Assembly: GCA_036642795.1 (NCBI GenBank)
Contig: JAVXTH010000007.1
Span: 1 to 51,288, forward strand
Origin: JAVXTH01 sp036642795
GTDB taxonomy: Bacteria > Bacillota_I > Bacilli_A > Erysipelotrichales > Erysipelotrichaceae
DNA length: 51,288 nucleotides
Direction of reading: 5' to 3'
Part shown: in pieces, positions 42,151 to 49,075 of the stretch
Layout of the letters: the number at the start of each line of letters is the position of its first letter
Position numbering within the stretch: the first letter of the stretch is position 1
Translations under genes and position numbers: made by a program
Notes under the pieces: model-generated
Databases searched by the model: none
What the model saw: only the letters and a program-made list of their open reading frames with translations
What the model was told of the DNA's origin: nothing

Positions 42151-42998
42151 TATGCTTTACCTCGACTTTCTTTTTGTTCATCACGTTCACGATCAATCTT
42201 TCTTGTGATGTACATGGATAACATGATAATGGCAGCCATAATCATTGAAATAGCACTACCAAAGTTCCATTCACCAACGGTGATGAACTGTGTTTCTATC
42301 ACATTACCAATCAATTGATAAGCACCACCACCAAGCAGTTTAGGAATGACGAAACTTGAAACTGCTGGTAGAAAAACAAGCGTAATACCGGATATAACAC
42401 CAGGCAGCGATAATGGTAAGGTAATCCGTGCAAAGCTTTGAAATCCATTTGCCCCTAGATCATTGGCTGCATCTAATAGATTATGATCCATTTTCGCTAG
42501 TGAAGAATGAATTTGAAGAATCATAAAAGGAACAAAATTATAAACCATGCCAAGGGTAACCGCAAAATCAGTATAGAGTAATTTTTGTGGCTCCATTCCA
42601 ATAAAAGCAAGAATATTATTCACAACTCCATTATCTGCTAAGATACCAATCCATGCATAAGTTCTTACTAACATATTGATCCACATTGGCAATGTAATCA
42701 TTAAAATTAAAATAGTTTGACGTTTTTCACTTGATCTAGAAATAGCATAAGCAACTGGATAGCCAATTAAGATACATAAAATGGTCGTCACAAAAGCAAT
42801 TCGTAAAGAGCGCCATAAAATATTAATAAAAGCTGGGTCCGTAAAGAATTTCCGAAAGTTATCCAAGGTAAATTGTAAGGTTGCTACATCATTTCCCTGT
42901 TTTGTGAAGGCATAAATAACAATCAATAACATTGGGATAACAATCATGATTGATATCCATATAATATAGGGATAAGTCAATCGACGAAATGTCTTCAT
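42150..42998 (-). CDS. potB: Polyamine ABC transporter permease PotB
   Basis: This six-helix permease is 282 aa. The EAA-type loop LLDAANDLGANGFQSFARITLPLSLPG contacts PotA. MLVRTYAWIGILADNGVVNN is typical of the spermidine/putrescine family. Translation is coupled to potA upstream and potCD downstream through TAATG junctions. Confidence 0.96.
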   Translation of the reverse strand: MKTFRRLTYPYIIWISIMIVIPMLLIVIYAFTKQGNDVATLQFTLDNFRKFFTDPAFINILWRSLRIAFVTTILCILIGYPVAYAISRSSEKRQTILILMITLPMWINMLVRTYAWIGILADNGVVNNILAFIGMEPQKLLYTDFAVTLGMVYNFVPFMILQIHSSLAKMDHNLLDAANDLGANGFQSFARITLPLSLPGVISGITLVFLPAVSSFVIPKLLGGGAYQLIGNVIETQFITVGEWNFGSAISMIMAAIIMLSMYITRKIDRERDEQKESRGKA

Positions 42999-44575
42999 TA
43001 ATATGACCCCATTTTACTCATCACATGAATATCTTCTGGGTAAAAGGATAGACCCACATCCTTACCTTCTTTTGATATATCGGTCGTATGAATTTTTAAT
43101 TCACGCCCCTGCGTTGAAAAGGTAACAAGATAAGTTCCTTCAACAATCTTTTCTGGATCAAAATCATAATCGACATCGGTAATTTCCACATCAATACGCT
43201 CATCGTCTAATTTCCAACTTTGCGCATTTGCCCATGTTTTTAAATCCGTATCAATGGCTGCACTTTCCTTTAATTCATCTACTGTTTTAAAGAAATTAAA
43301 GGCACTAATTGCTTCATTTGCTTTCGCATTTTCAACATATTTCTGTTGTACGACAAAGATTTTAGTTTGGACACTTGTTCCATTTGAAGTTGTAAAGGTA
43401 ACTGGATAAGTTCCTATTTCTTCTTTTAGATCATATTCAATCTTTGATAATGAAATATATTCATCATCGCTTGTATTCCACGCTTGTGCATCCGCACGAG
43501 CGATAATTTCCGCATCATTTAGTTCACTTACATCTTCTAAGTCAACATAGAAATCATTGGCTGATATTTTTTCCTTAGCATCGCTACTCGTTGCAGGATG
43601 CTCCGCTGCCACATTCATCATCACACTAACGGTTGTACCAGGTACGGTTTCAACAATTATTTCATAATGAACTCCTTTAAATAAAATCGATTTCACTACA
43701 CCGGTAAGTTTACCTTTATCTTCCTCGACAATATCCAAATCTTCTGGTCGAATAACAATATCAACCGGCTCTTTCTCTTTAAAGCCATAATCAACACAGT
43801 CAAAACATTGATCATCGAATTGTACTTTATAGTCCTCTAACATAATTCCCGGAATGATATTAGATTCACCGATAAAACGCGCTACATATTCATTCTCTGG
43901 TTCATTATATATTTCAACTGGTGTTCCAATCTGTTGGATTTCTCCCTCTTTCATAACAACAATTTTATCAGACATCGTCAATGCTTCTTCTTGATCATGA
44001 GTGACATAGATAAAGGTAATGCCAACTTCTTGTTGGATTTTCTTTAATTCATGTTGCATTTCTTTACGAAGCTTTAAATCTAAAGCACCCAATGGTTCAT
44101 CTAGTAATAAAACCATCGGTTCATTAACCAAAGCTCGAGCAATCGCCACCCGTTGTTGTTGACCACCAGACAATAAAGTAACGCTTCTTTTTTCATAACC
44201 TTCAAGATTAACTAGCTTCAACATTTTCATAACTTTTTGTTCAATGACATCTTTACTCATCTTTTTAATCTTTAAACCAAATGCGATATTTTCATAAACA
44301 CTCATATGCGGAAACAATGCATACTTTTGAAACACTGTATTTAGTTCTCTTTTATAAGGTGGTACATTAATAATATCTTCCCCATCAAAGATAACATGTC
44401 CTTCACTTGGATTTATAAAACCACCAAGGATTCGAAGTAAAGTTGTTTTACCACAGCCACTCGGGCCTAATAAGGTAACAAACTCATTTTCATTGATATC
44501 TAAATTAATTCCTTTTAAAACTAATTGTCCATCAAATTCTTTCATAATATTTTGAAACTGAATTAATTTTCTCAT
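42998..44575 (-). CDS. potA: Polyamine ABC transporter ATPase PotA with inserted Ig-like repeats
   Basis: This cytosolic ATPase powers polyamine import. The nucleotide-binding domain is intact: Walker A GPSGCGKTT (37-45), Q loop VFQKYALFPH, signature LSGGQQQR (135-142), Walker B LLLDEP (156-161), switch His in THDQEE. The C-terminal TOBE domain (about 227-323) is interrupted at about residue 326 by some 170 residues with two similar repeats, then resumes with DVGLSFYPEDIHVM to the end. Usual PotA is about 350-380 aa; this one is 525. ATG 44575 has AGGAG 8 bases upstream; earlier in-frame starts do not. Confidence 0.95.
   Translation of the reverse strand: MRKLIQFQNIMKEFDGQLVLKGINLDINENEFVTLLGPSGCGKTTLLRILGGFINPSEGHVIFDGEDIINVPPYKRELNTVFQKYALFPHMSVYENIAFGLKIKKMSKDVIEQKVMKMLKLVNLEGYEKRSVTLLSGGQQQRVAIARALVNEPMVLLLDEPLGALDLKLRKEMQHELKKIQQEVGITFIYVTHDQEEALTMSDKIVVMKEGEIQQIGTPVEIYNEPENEYVARFIGESNIIPGIMLEDYKVQFDDQCFDCVDYGFKEKEPVDIVIRPEDLDIVEEDKGKLTGVVKSILFKGVHYEIIVETVPGTTVSVMMNVAAEHPATSSDAKEKISANDFYVDLEDVSELNDAEIIARADAQAWNTSDDEYISLSKIEYDLKEEIGTYPVTFTTSNGTSVQTKIFVVQQKYVENAKANEAISAFNFFKTVDELKESAAIDTDLKTWANAQSWKLDDERIDVEITDVDYDFDPEKIVEGTYLVTFSTQGRELKIHTTDISKEGKDVGLSFYPEDIHVMSKMGSY
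43085..43600 (-). other. Insertion in the PotA TOBE domain: two Ig-like repeats
   Basis: This encodes residues about 326-497 of PotA. Repeat 1 (about 336-409) runs from KISANDFYVDLEDV through AQAWNTSDDEYISL to GTYPVTFTTSNGTSV. Repeat 2 (about 420-498) runs from EAISAFNFFKTVDEL through AQSWKLDDERIDV to GTYLVTFSTQGREL. The G-T-Y-x-V-T-F-x-T ending is the hallmark of Ig-like repeats of secreted surface proteins. The reading frame is continuous through both junctions, so this is not a frameshift artefact visible in the sequence. Confidence 0.85.
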
Positions 44576-44586
44576 TGTCATCTCTC

Positions 44587-45120
44587 CTAAAAGATTGGTG
44601 GTGTGGTAATCCACAACACTTGTGCTTTTTGTTTTGCCGTATTTTTTAAATAATGTGAGGATTTACCTGAAATATAAAATGTTTCCCCTTTTTTAAGTGG
44701 ATGTTCATCTTCCCCATTTACTAATATTATCTTACCCTGGATTACATATCCAAATTCTTCCCCTTCATGAGGATCAATTGTTTGCGATATTCCATTTTCA
44801 TTTAATTCAAGTAAAATTGGTTCCATTTCATTCTTTTGGGCATTGGGAACAATCCAGTGAATCGTACAATCTTCTTGTTCATCCACAAAAAAATCGTCCT
44901 GTGTAAAGACGACTCGCTCTTCCTTTGCCTCTTGGAAAAACAGGGCTAAAGAAATACCCAATGCTTCTAATATGTCATTTAAGGTCGACACACTTGGACT
45001 GGTGAGATTTCGCTCTACTTGGCTCAAAAAGCCTTTCGTTAATTCGCATCGTGAGGCTAATTCCTCTAAGGTTAATGCATTTTTTATTCGCAATTGCTTC
45101 AGCTTATAACCAATATCCAT
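44587..45120 (-). CDS. HTH-cupin transcriptional regulator of the pot operon
   Basis: This 177-aa protein has an N-terminal XRE-type helix-turn-helix (about 6-60: LKQLRIKNALTLEELASRC, LTKGFLSQVERN) and a C-terminal cupin domain (about 100-175: DPHEGEEFGYVIQGKI, GETFYISGKSSHYLKN). It is like PuuR-type sensors of polyamines. It heads the operon, with potA starting 11 bases after its stop. A palindrome over the operon -10 (45139-45160) is a candidate binding site, so autorepression is likely by inference. GAGG lies 7-8 bases before ATG. Confidence 0.93.
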   Translation of the reverse strand: MDIGYKLKQLRIKNALTLEELASRCELTKGFLSQVERNLTSPSVSTLNDILEALGISLALFFQEAKEERVVFTQDDFFVDEQEDCTIHWIVPNAQKNEMEPILLELNENGISQTIDPHEGEEFGYVIQGKIILVNGEDEHPLKKGETFYISGKSSHYLKNTAKQKAQVLWITTPPIF

Positions 45121-45138
45121 ACGTTCGCCTCATTTCCA

Positions 45139-45160
45139 TATAATAATCACTATCATTATA
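45139..45160. promoter_or_regulatory. Candidate operator over the pot -10
   Basis: On the minus strand TATAATGAT and ATTATTATA form a 22-base imperfect palindrome (16 of 22 positions symmetric) that covers the -10 hexamer of the pot promoter. Confidence 0.5.
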
Positions 45161-45182
45161 CTTATTTTTCAGATTTATTCAA
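45155..45182 (-). promoter_or_regulatory. Promoter of the regulator-potABCD operon
   Basis: On the minus strand -35 TTGAAT and -10 TATAAT are separated by 16 bases, about 35 bases before the regulator start codon. Confidence 0.75.
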
Positions 45183-45287
45183 TACTGTAAAACAAAAAGT
45201 TTTATATATCGAACAAGAAAATCACAATTGATTGAATGAATTATAAAGTAAGCAATCAAATAAACACATGATTTCCCATTTTTTAAC

Positions 45288-45317
45288 GAAATTTATAAGT
45301 AGTAAATCTGTTATAGT
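45288..45317 (+). promoter_or_regulatory. Promoter of small RNA 1 with GAAATTT box
   Basis: GAAATTT (45288-45294) lies 24 bases, start to start, before an extended -10 TGTTATAGT (hexamer 45312-45317). The same box with exactly the same spacing precedes small RNA 2. It occupies the -35 position but is unlike TTGACA. Confidence 0.6.
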
Positions 45318-45323
45318 ATCGAT

Positions 45324-45433
45324 AGCAAGAAATAATAGCTTGCGATTGAAAATAATTCCCCTAATTATTTTCAAACATTCTATCCCCTTAAAATAGTTTA
45401 TGAAAAAGTCATCTTCCCCTGATGACTTTTTTC
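45324..45433 (+). ncRNA. Predicted C-rich-loop small RNA, copy 1
   Basis: This non-coding stretch is built of hairpins. HP1: GCAAG/CTTGC (45325-45343) with loop AAATAATAG. HP2: a 10-bp stem GAAAATAATT/AATTATTTTC (45348-45372) with loop CCCCT. A weak HP3 (45380-45396) has CCCCTT exposed. HP4 terminator: AAAAAGTCATC/GATGACTTTTT (45403-45431) with loop TTCCCCT, then T. The three CCCC loops could pair with purine-rich ribosome sites, as in LhrC or csRNA-type small RNAs. No open reading frame fits. The RNA is about 110 bases; the 5-prime end is estimated from the promoter. Confidence 0.7.
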
Positions 45434-45468
45434 ATGGCTTATCATCACACAAATTTACACAGAATGAA

Positions 45469-45498
45469 GAAATTTTAGCGTATTGTTTATTATATACT
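45469..45498 (+). promoter_or_regulatory. Promoter of small RNA 2 with GAAATTT box
   Basis: GAAATTT (45469-45475) lies 24 bases, start to start, before the -10 TATACT (45493-45498), the same geometry as for copy 1. Confidence 0.6.
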
Positions 45499-45504
45499 CT
45501 ACTC

Positions 45505-45622
45505 ATGCAAGAGATAATAGCTTGCAGAGTTGAAACAATCCCCCTTATTGTTTCATTCATAATCCCCTTATATAATATGTAAAAGAACTATTTCCCTCCC
45601 CCTTGAGAAATAGTTCTTTTAT
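45505..45622 (+). ncRNA. Predicted C-rich-loop small RNA, copy 2
   Basis: This has the same four-part layout as copy 1, 181 bases downstream. HP1: TGCAAG/CTTGCA (45506-45526) with loop AGATAATAG, extended by ACTC/GAGT. HP2: GAAACAAT/ATTGTTTC (45532-45554) with loop CCCCCTT. An ATCCCCTTAT segment follows (45562-45571). HP4 terminator: a 14-bp stem AAAAGAACTATTTC/GAAATAGTTCTTTT (45581-45620) with a C-rich loop. Stems differ in sequence but keep pairing between the copies, while the loops are conserved, a sign of selection on an RNA. The terminator can also serve the convergent esterase gene. Confidence 0.7.
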
Positions 45623-46363
45623 CTATTCTAATACTGTTTCTAAAAAATAAGGTAATTGTTTTTGCCACCAAGGCCAATCATGATTCACATCATAGCCCCA
45701 ATAATCAATCCAGGCAGGTATCTTTAGTTGGCGAAAGCAATCTTGTAACTCGTTTAAGCTTTGAATCATATCAGCTTCAAAAGCACCTTGTCCAACACAG
45801 GCGATGATTTGATTATGTCGATAACGATCACATAGTAAATCTTCTTTTTTAAGTTTATGCAATTGATCAATTGGTGAATTACGTAATATGAATTCATTTA
45901 CATTGTTTTGAAAGAAATAACTTGCGGAATACACACCACTTAAGGCAATCACGGTATCGAAGACATCCGGACGACGAAGAAAGAAATTCATCGCATGCAT
46001 GCCTCCCATACTGCAGCCGGTAGTCATAAAGCTTCCTTGATAGCCTAATTTTGCTTTTAAGCTCGGTATTAATTCTTCCACAACATAAGCATACCATGCT
46101 TCATGTTTTAAAATACGTGTCATTGGATCACCACTTTGATTGGAAAAGCTTTCTTCATCAATACTATCCACACAAATATAACATAACTTATTTGCTTCAA
46201 TGAAAGACTTACTAACTTCAACCATATCAAAATTCTCAAAATCATAAAAACGCCCGTTTTGAGGAGCAAAGACAAGGCAAGGTTTTCCTTGATTTCCAAA
46301 TATTTTAAATTCCATATCACGATTTAAATAATGACTAAATTCTTTATAGTATTCAACTTTCAT
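45623..46363 (-). CDS. Putative alpha/beta-hydrolase esterase
   Basis: This 246-aa cytosolic protein belongs to the esterase D-like group: CLVFAPQNGRFYDFENF, the nucleophile elbow GCSMGGMHA with Ser117, an Asp probably near the later FEADMI/YDV region, and the His in GYDVNHDWPWW. No signal peptide is present. It starts 6 bases after the ATP-grasp gene and is surely cotranscribed with it. The substrate is unknown; the pairing suggests one enzyme makes and the other hydrolyses an ester or acyl compound (inference). Confidence 0.88.
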   Translation of the reverse strand: MKVEYYKEFSHYLNRDMEFKIFGNQGKPCLVFAPQNGRFYDFENFDMVEVSKSFIEANKLCYICVDSIDEESFSNQSGDPMTRILKHEAWYAYVVEELIPSLKAKLGYQGSFMTTGCSMGGMHAMNFFLRRPDVFDTVIALSGVYSASYFFQNNVNEFILRNSPIDQLHKLKKEDLLCDRYRHNQIIACVGQGAFEADMIQSLNELQDCFRQLKIPAWIDYWGYDVNHDWPWWQKQLPYFLETVLE

Positions 46364-46369
46364 AATTGT

Positions 46370-47563
46370 CTAACCTAAAGGAGCTTGTACATATTGAATG
46401 AAAGCTTGCACTGCTTTTAATGTTTCAAAACAAGCGATATACATATCATTTCCCATCGCTCCTGCCAAAACTTCTGGCATTCGCTCTTGCATCTTTATCG
46501 CTTTTTTATACTTTAAATTAACTTCTTCTTTTGAGTGAAGATATTTCTTGCCATCTCGAGTAGAAACATAAACGCAATACCAATTACGTTTATCAATCGG
46601 ATCCATCCATTGATCATACATGACCATATCCGCATAGATACGATAAATATCAATCGAGCCGGCAAAGTTCATCATATCGGGAGTATAGCCTCCAGGTGGT
46701 CGCATATTCACTTCCAAAGCAACTAAATCGCCAATTTCACCTAAGCCTTCTTTTGCTTTTGTTAAGCGGAAAAATTCAAAATGAAAGAAACGCGAATTTG
46801 TTCGAAATGCTTTTACTACTCTTCTTCCAACATCACGAACATCAGCTGGAACCTCTTTTTGAGTATAATAAGCAAGATGTCCCTGTTCATTCACAATATC
46901 CATAATTGAAGATGGAAAGATATGCGATGTATCATATAATACTTCACGCTGTGAATTAGCAATTCCATCATAAGAGGTAATAATTCCTTCAATAAACTCT
47001 TCCATTATATAAGAGGATAAAGGTTCTTCATCAAACAATTTCTTTAAGCCAATATCACTTTTAACTTTAAAAGTTGCTTGTGCGCCAACGCCAACATCTG
47101 GTTTTAAAATAATTGGATACCCTACTTTATGAGCAAATGCTTTGGCTTTTTCATACGTAGTAACCATTTGATAACGAGCACAATTCACTCCCGCATAATG
47201 ATAAAACTCCTTCATTGCCGCTTTACTCTTATTATCGTAGATTTGATCAAGCTTAAAACCAGTCACAATATTGAAATCCGTTCTTAAATGAGCATCTTGT
47301 TCCAACCAATACTCATTATTTGATTCTAACCAATCAATTTTCCCATAATGAAAAGCAAAATAAGCGACAGCAGCATACATCTGATTATAGTCTTCCATAT
47401 TATCAACTCGATAATACTCACTTAATGAATTTTTAAGTTCTTCACTTAATTCTTCATAAGCACTATCACCGATTCCTAAAACATTGACCCCTTTACTCTT
47501 TAATCGATCACAAAAGTTCCAATAAGTTTTTGGAAACTGCGGTGATATCCATACAAAATTCAT
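46370..47563 (-). CDS. ATP-grasp domain ligase of unknown substrate
   Basis: This 397-aa protein has a preATP-grasp N-terminus (FVWISPQFPKTYWNF…VLGIGDSAYEEL) and an ATP-grasp fold: YPIILKPDVGVGAQATFKV (phosphate-binding loop), YIMEEFIEG, and the metal/ATP segment LVALEVNMRPPGGYTPDMMNF with Glu and Asn ligands. It probably joins a carboxylate to an amine or other nucleophile. AGAGGTGA lies 7 bases before ATG. It leads a two-gene unit with the esterase. No peptide carrier or biosynthetic partner is visible nearby. Confidence 0.88.
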   Translation of the reverse strand: MNFVWISPQFPKTYWNFCDRLKSKGVNVLGIGDSAYEELSEELKNSLSEYYRVDNMEDYNQMYAAVAYFAFHYGKIDWLESNNEYWLEQDAHLRTDFNIVTGFKLDQIYDNKSKAAMKEFYHYAGVNCARYQMVTTYEKAKAFAHKVGYPIILKPDVGVGAQATFKVKSDIGLKKLFDEEPLSSYIMEEFIEGIITSYDGIANSQREVLYDTSHIFPSSIMDIVNEQGHLAYYTQKEVPADVRDVGRRVVKAFRTNSRFFHFEFFRLTKAKEGLGEIGDLVALEVNMRPPGGYTPDMMNFAGSIDIYRIYADMVMYDQWMDPIDKRNWYCVYVSTRDGKKYLHSKEEVNLKYKKAIKMQERMPEVLAGAMGNDMYIACFETLKAVQAFIQYVQAPLG

Positions 47564-47606
47564 AGCTCTTCACCTCTGATTTCTTTTTCTTATTATACCA
47601 TTTTTT

Positions 47607-48947
47607 TTACTTTCGTCCTACAAAATGCGATAACGATTCATTTATCACAAATTGATGATCTTTTGAATATTCATAAAGCTGCGAAACATTTACTAATTGA
47701 TACCCCGCCTCAATTAATTCAGGTATTAATATCATGGCTGCTTGGGCACTGGTTGAATATAAATCATGAAGTAAAATAATATCTTTATCTTTCACTGTCT
47801 TCATTACTTTATCAACAATTGTTTTGGTGTTCTTACTTCGCCAATCTTCACTATCTAAGGTCCATGTCACAATACGATGCTTTGGTAGTAACTTCATTAT
47901 ATCCTTATTATAGGAACCATATGGAGGTCGAAGTGTTTTAGCCTCTTGTCCGGTAATCTTATAAATAGCAGATTGGGTGCTTTGTATTTCCATTTCTAGT
48001 TTTTCTTTGCTAAGCGTTGTTAACTGATAATGATTAAAACTATGATTGCCAATTTCACTGCCTTCTAAAATCATTCGTTGTAATAACGTTTCATTTCCTT
48101 TTAACCTTGAACCTAAAACATAAAAGGTTGCTACCCCATGGTGTTCTTTTAAACAGTCCAAGATGGCTTCCGTAAATTCATTACATGGTCCATCATCAAA
48201 GGTTAAAGCAACCATTGCTTTATTTGGATCAATGTATTTACTAGGAACATTTAATACTTGTTCATAGGGCTCAAAAACCGCTTGTGAAGTTTGTTTTAAA
48301 GAAGTATAGGAAGAACAATCTTCATATGTCAAAGAAAAACTAGCTGCTTTTTCAAGTAAAGTATTTGCTTCAAAGTAGAATATTATTTTATCTTTTGTAA
48401 GCATAAAATTATCATAATGTTCCTTTAATCCAGTTACGTTAATTTTAAAACCGGGATGATTACATTGATCAAAATAATTCGTTTCAAAATAGCGTTTGGT
48501 ACGCTTTGCGATAAACGTTAAATAGTCGCCTTCCATAATATCGGATAATTCAAAGAATTGTCTTTTTTCACAATCGTAATGAATCGTTTTCACAACCTGT
48601 TTTGTTTGATAAATACTTTCATAAAAAAGTAATTGAATACTTAGATATCGCTCATCTTTTAGAAACGTTTCATACTTAACATTAAACTCTGCTTTTTGTA
48701 TTTCTTGATAGTTTTTCATTTTACTTAAAAAAAGCTTTTCTTCTTTCTTCACTTGTTGTTTTATTTCCTTATTTAAATCATCAAATTCGCCTTGAGGGTA
48801 ATGAACATTAAGATAATAATGTTTCTTATATAATAATTGTATCTCACTTTTTCCATAACTAGCATTATTGCTTATATTTCCTTGTTGAAAACAACCAGAT
48901 ATAAGAATTGCTACGAAAAAAAACATAATTCGTTGTTTTTTATTCAT
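47607..48947 (-). CDS. PdaC-like polysaccharide deacetylase lipoprotein
   Basis: This is a cell-wall deacetylase, probably acting on peptidoglycan outside the cell. Signal MNKKQRIMFFFVAILISGC ends in a lipobox (ISGC). Residues about 40-225 form an N-terminal DUF3298/PdaC-type domain (FFELSDIMEGDYLTFI). The NodB domain follows with MVALTFDDGPCNEF (catalytic Asp and metal Asp), HSFNHYQL (metal His pair), RPPYGSYN and IILLHD. ATG 48947 has AAGGTGG 6 bases upstream. It could confer lysozyme resistance (inference). Confidence 0.92.
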   Translation of the reverse strand: MNKKQRIMFFFVAILISGCFQQGNISNNASYGKSEIQLLYKKHYYLNVHYPQGEFDDLNKEIKQQVKKEEKLFLSKMKNYQEIQKAEFNVKYETFLKDERYLSIQLLFYESIYQTKQVVKTIHYDCEKRQFFELSDIMEGDYLTFIAKRTKRYFETNYFDQCNHPGFKINVTGLKEHYDNFMLTKDKIIFYFEANTLLEKAASFSLTYEDCSSYTSLKQTSQAVFEPYEQVLNVPSKYIDPNKAMVALTFDDGPCNEFTEAILDCLKEHHGVATFYVLGSRLKGNETLLQRMILEGSEIGNHSFNHYQLTTLSKEKLEMEIQSTQSAIYKITGQEAKTLRPPYGSYNKDIMKLLPKHRIVTWTLDSEDWRSKNTKTIVDKVMKTVKDKDIILLHDLYSTSAQAAMILIPELIEAGYQLVNVSQLYEYSKDHQFVINESLSHFVGRK

Positions 48948-49075
48948 AATAACCACCTTTTCTATACAGTATAGTGATTAATTTCAATCTTTCATGCATT
49001 ATTTGAATAAAAAAATTGTAATTATTGCGATTTCGTTATATGATGTATCTTGTATTTCAAAAGGTAGGAAACAAT

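Noticed and set aside
45301..45622. CRISPR-like array or attenuator
   Set aside because: There are only two units with diverged stems and no constant repeat/spacer pattern, and no plus-strand gene follows for an attenuator to control.
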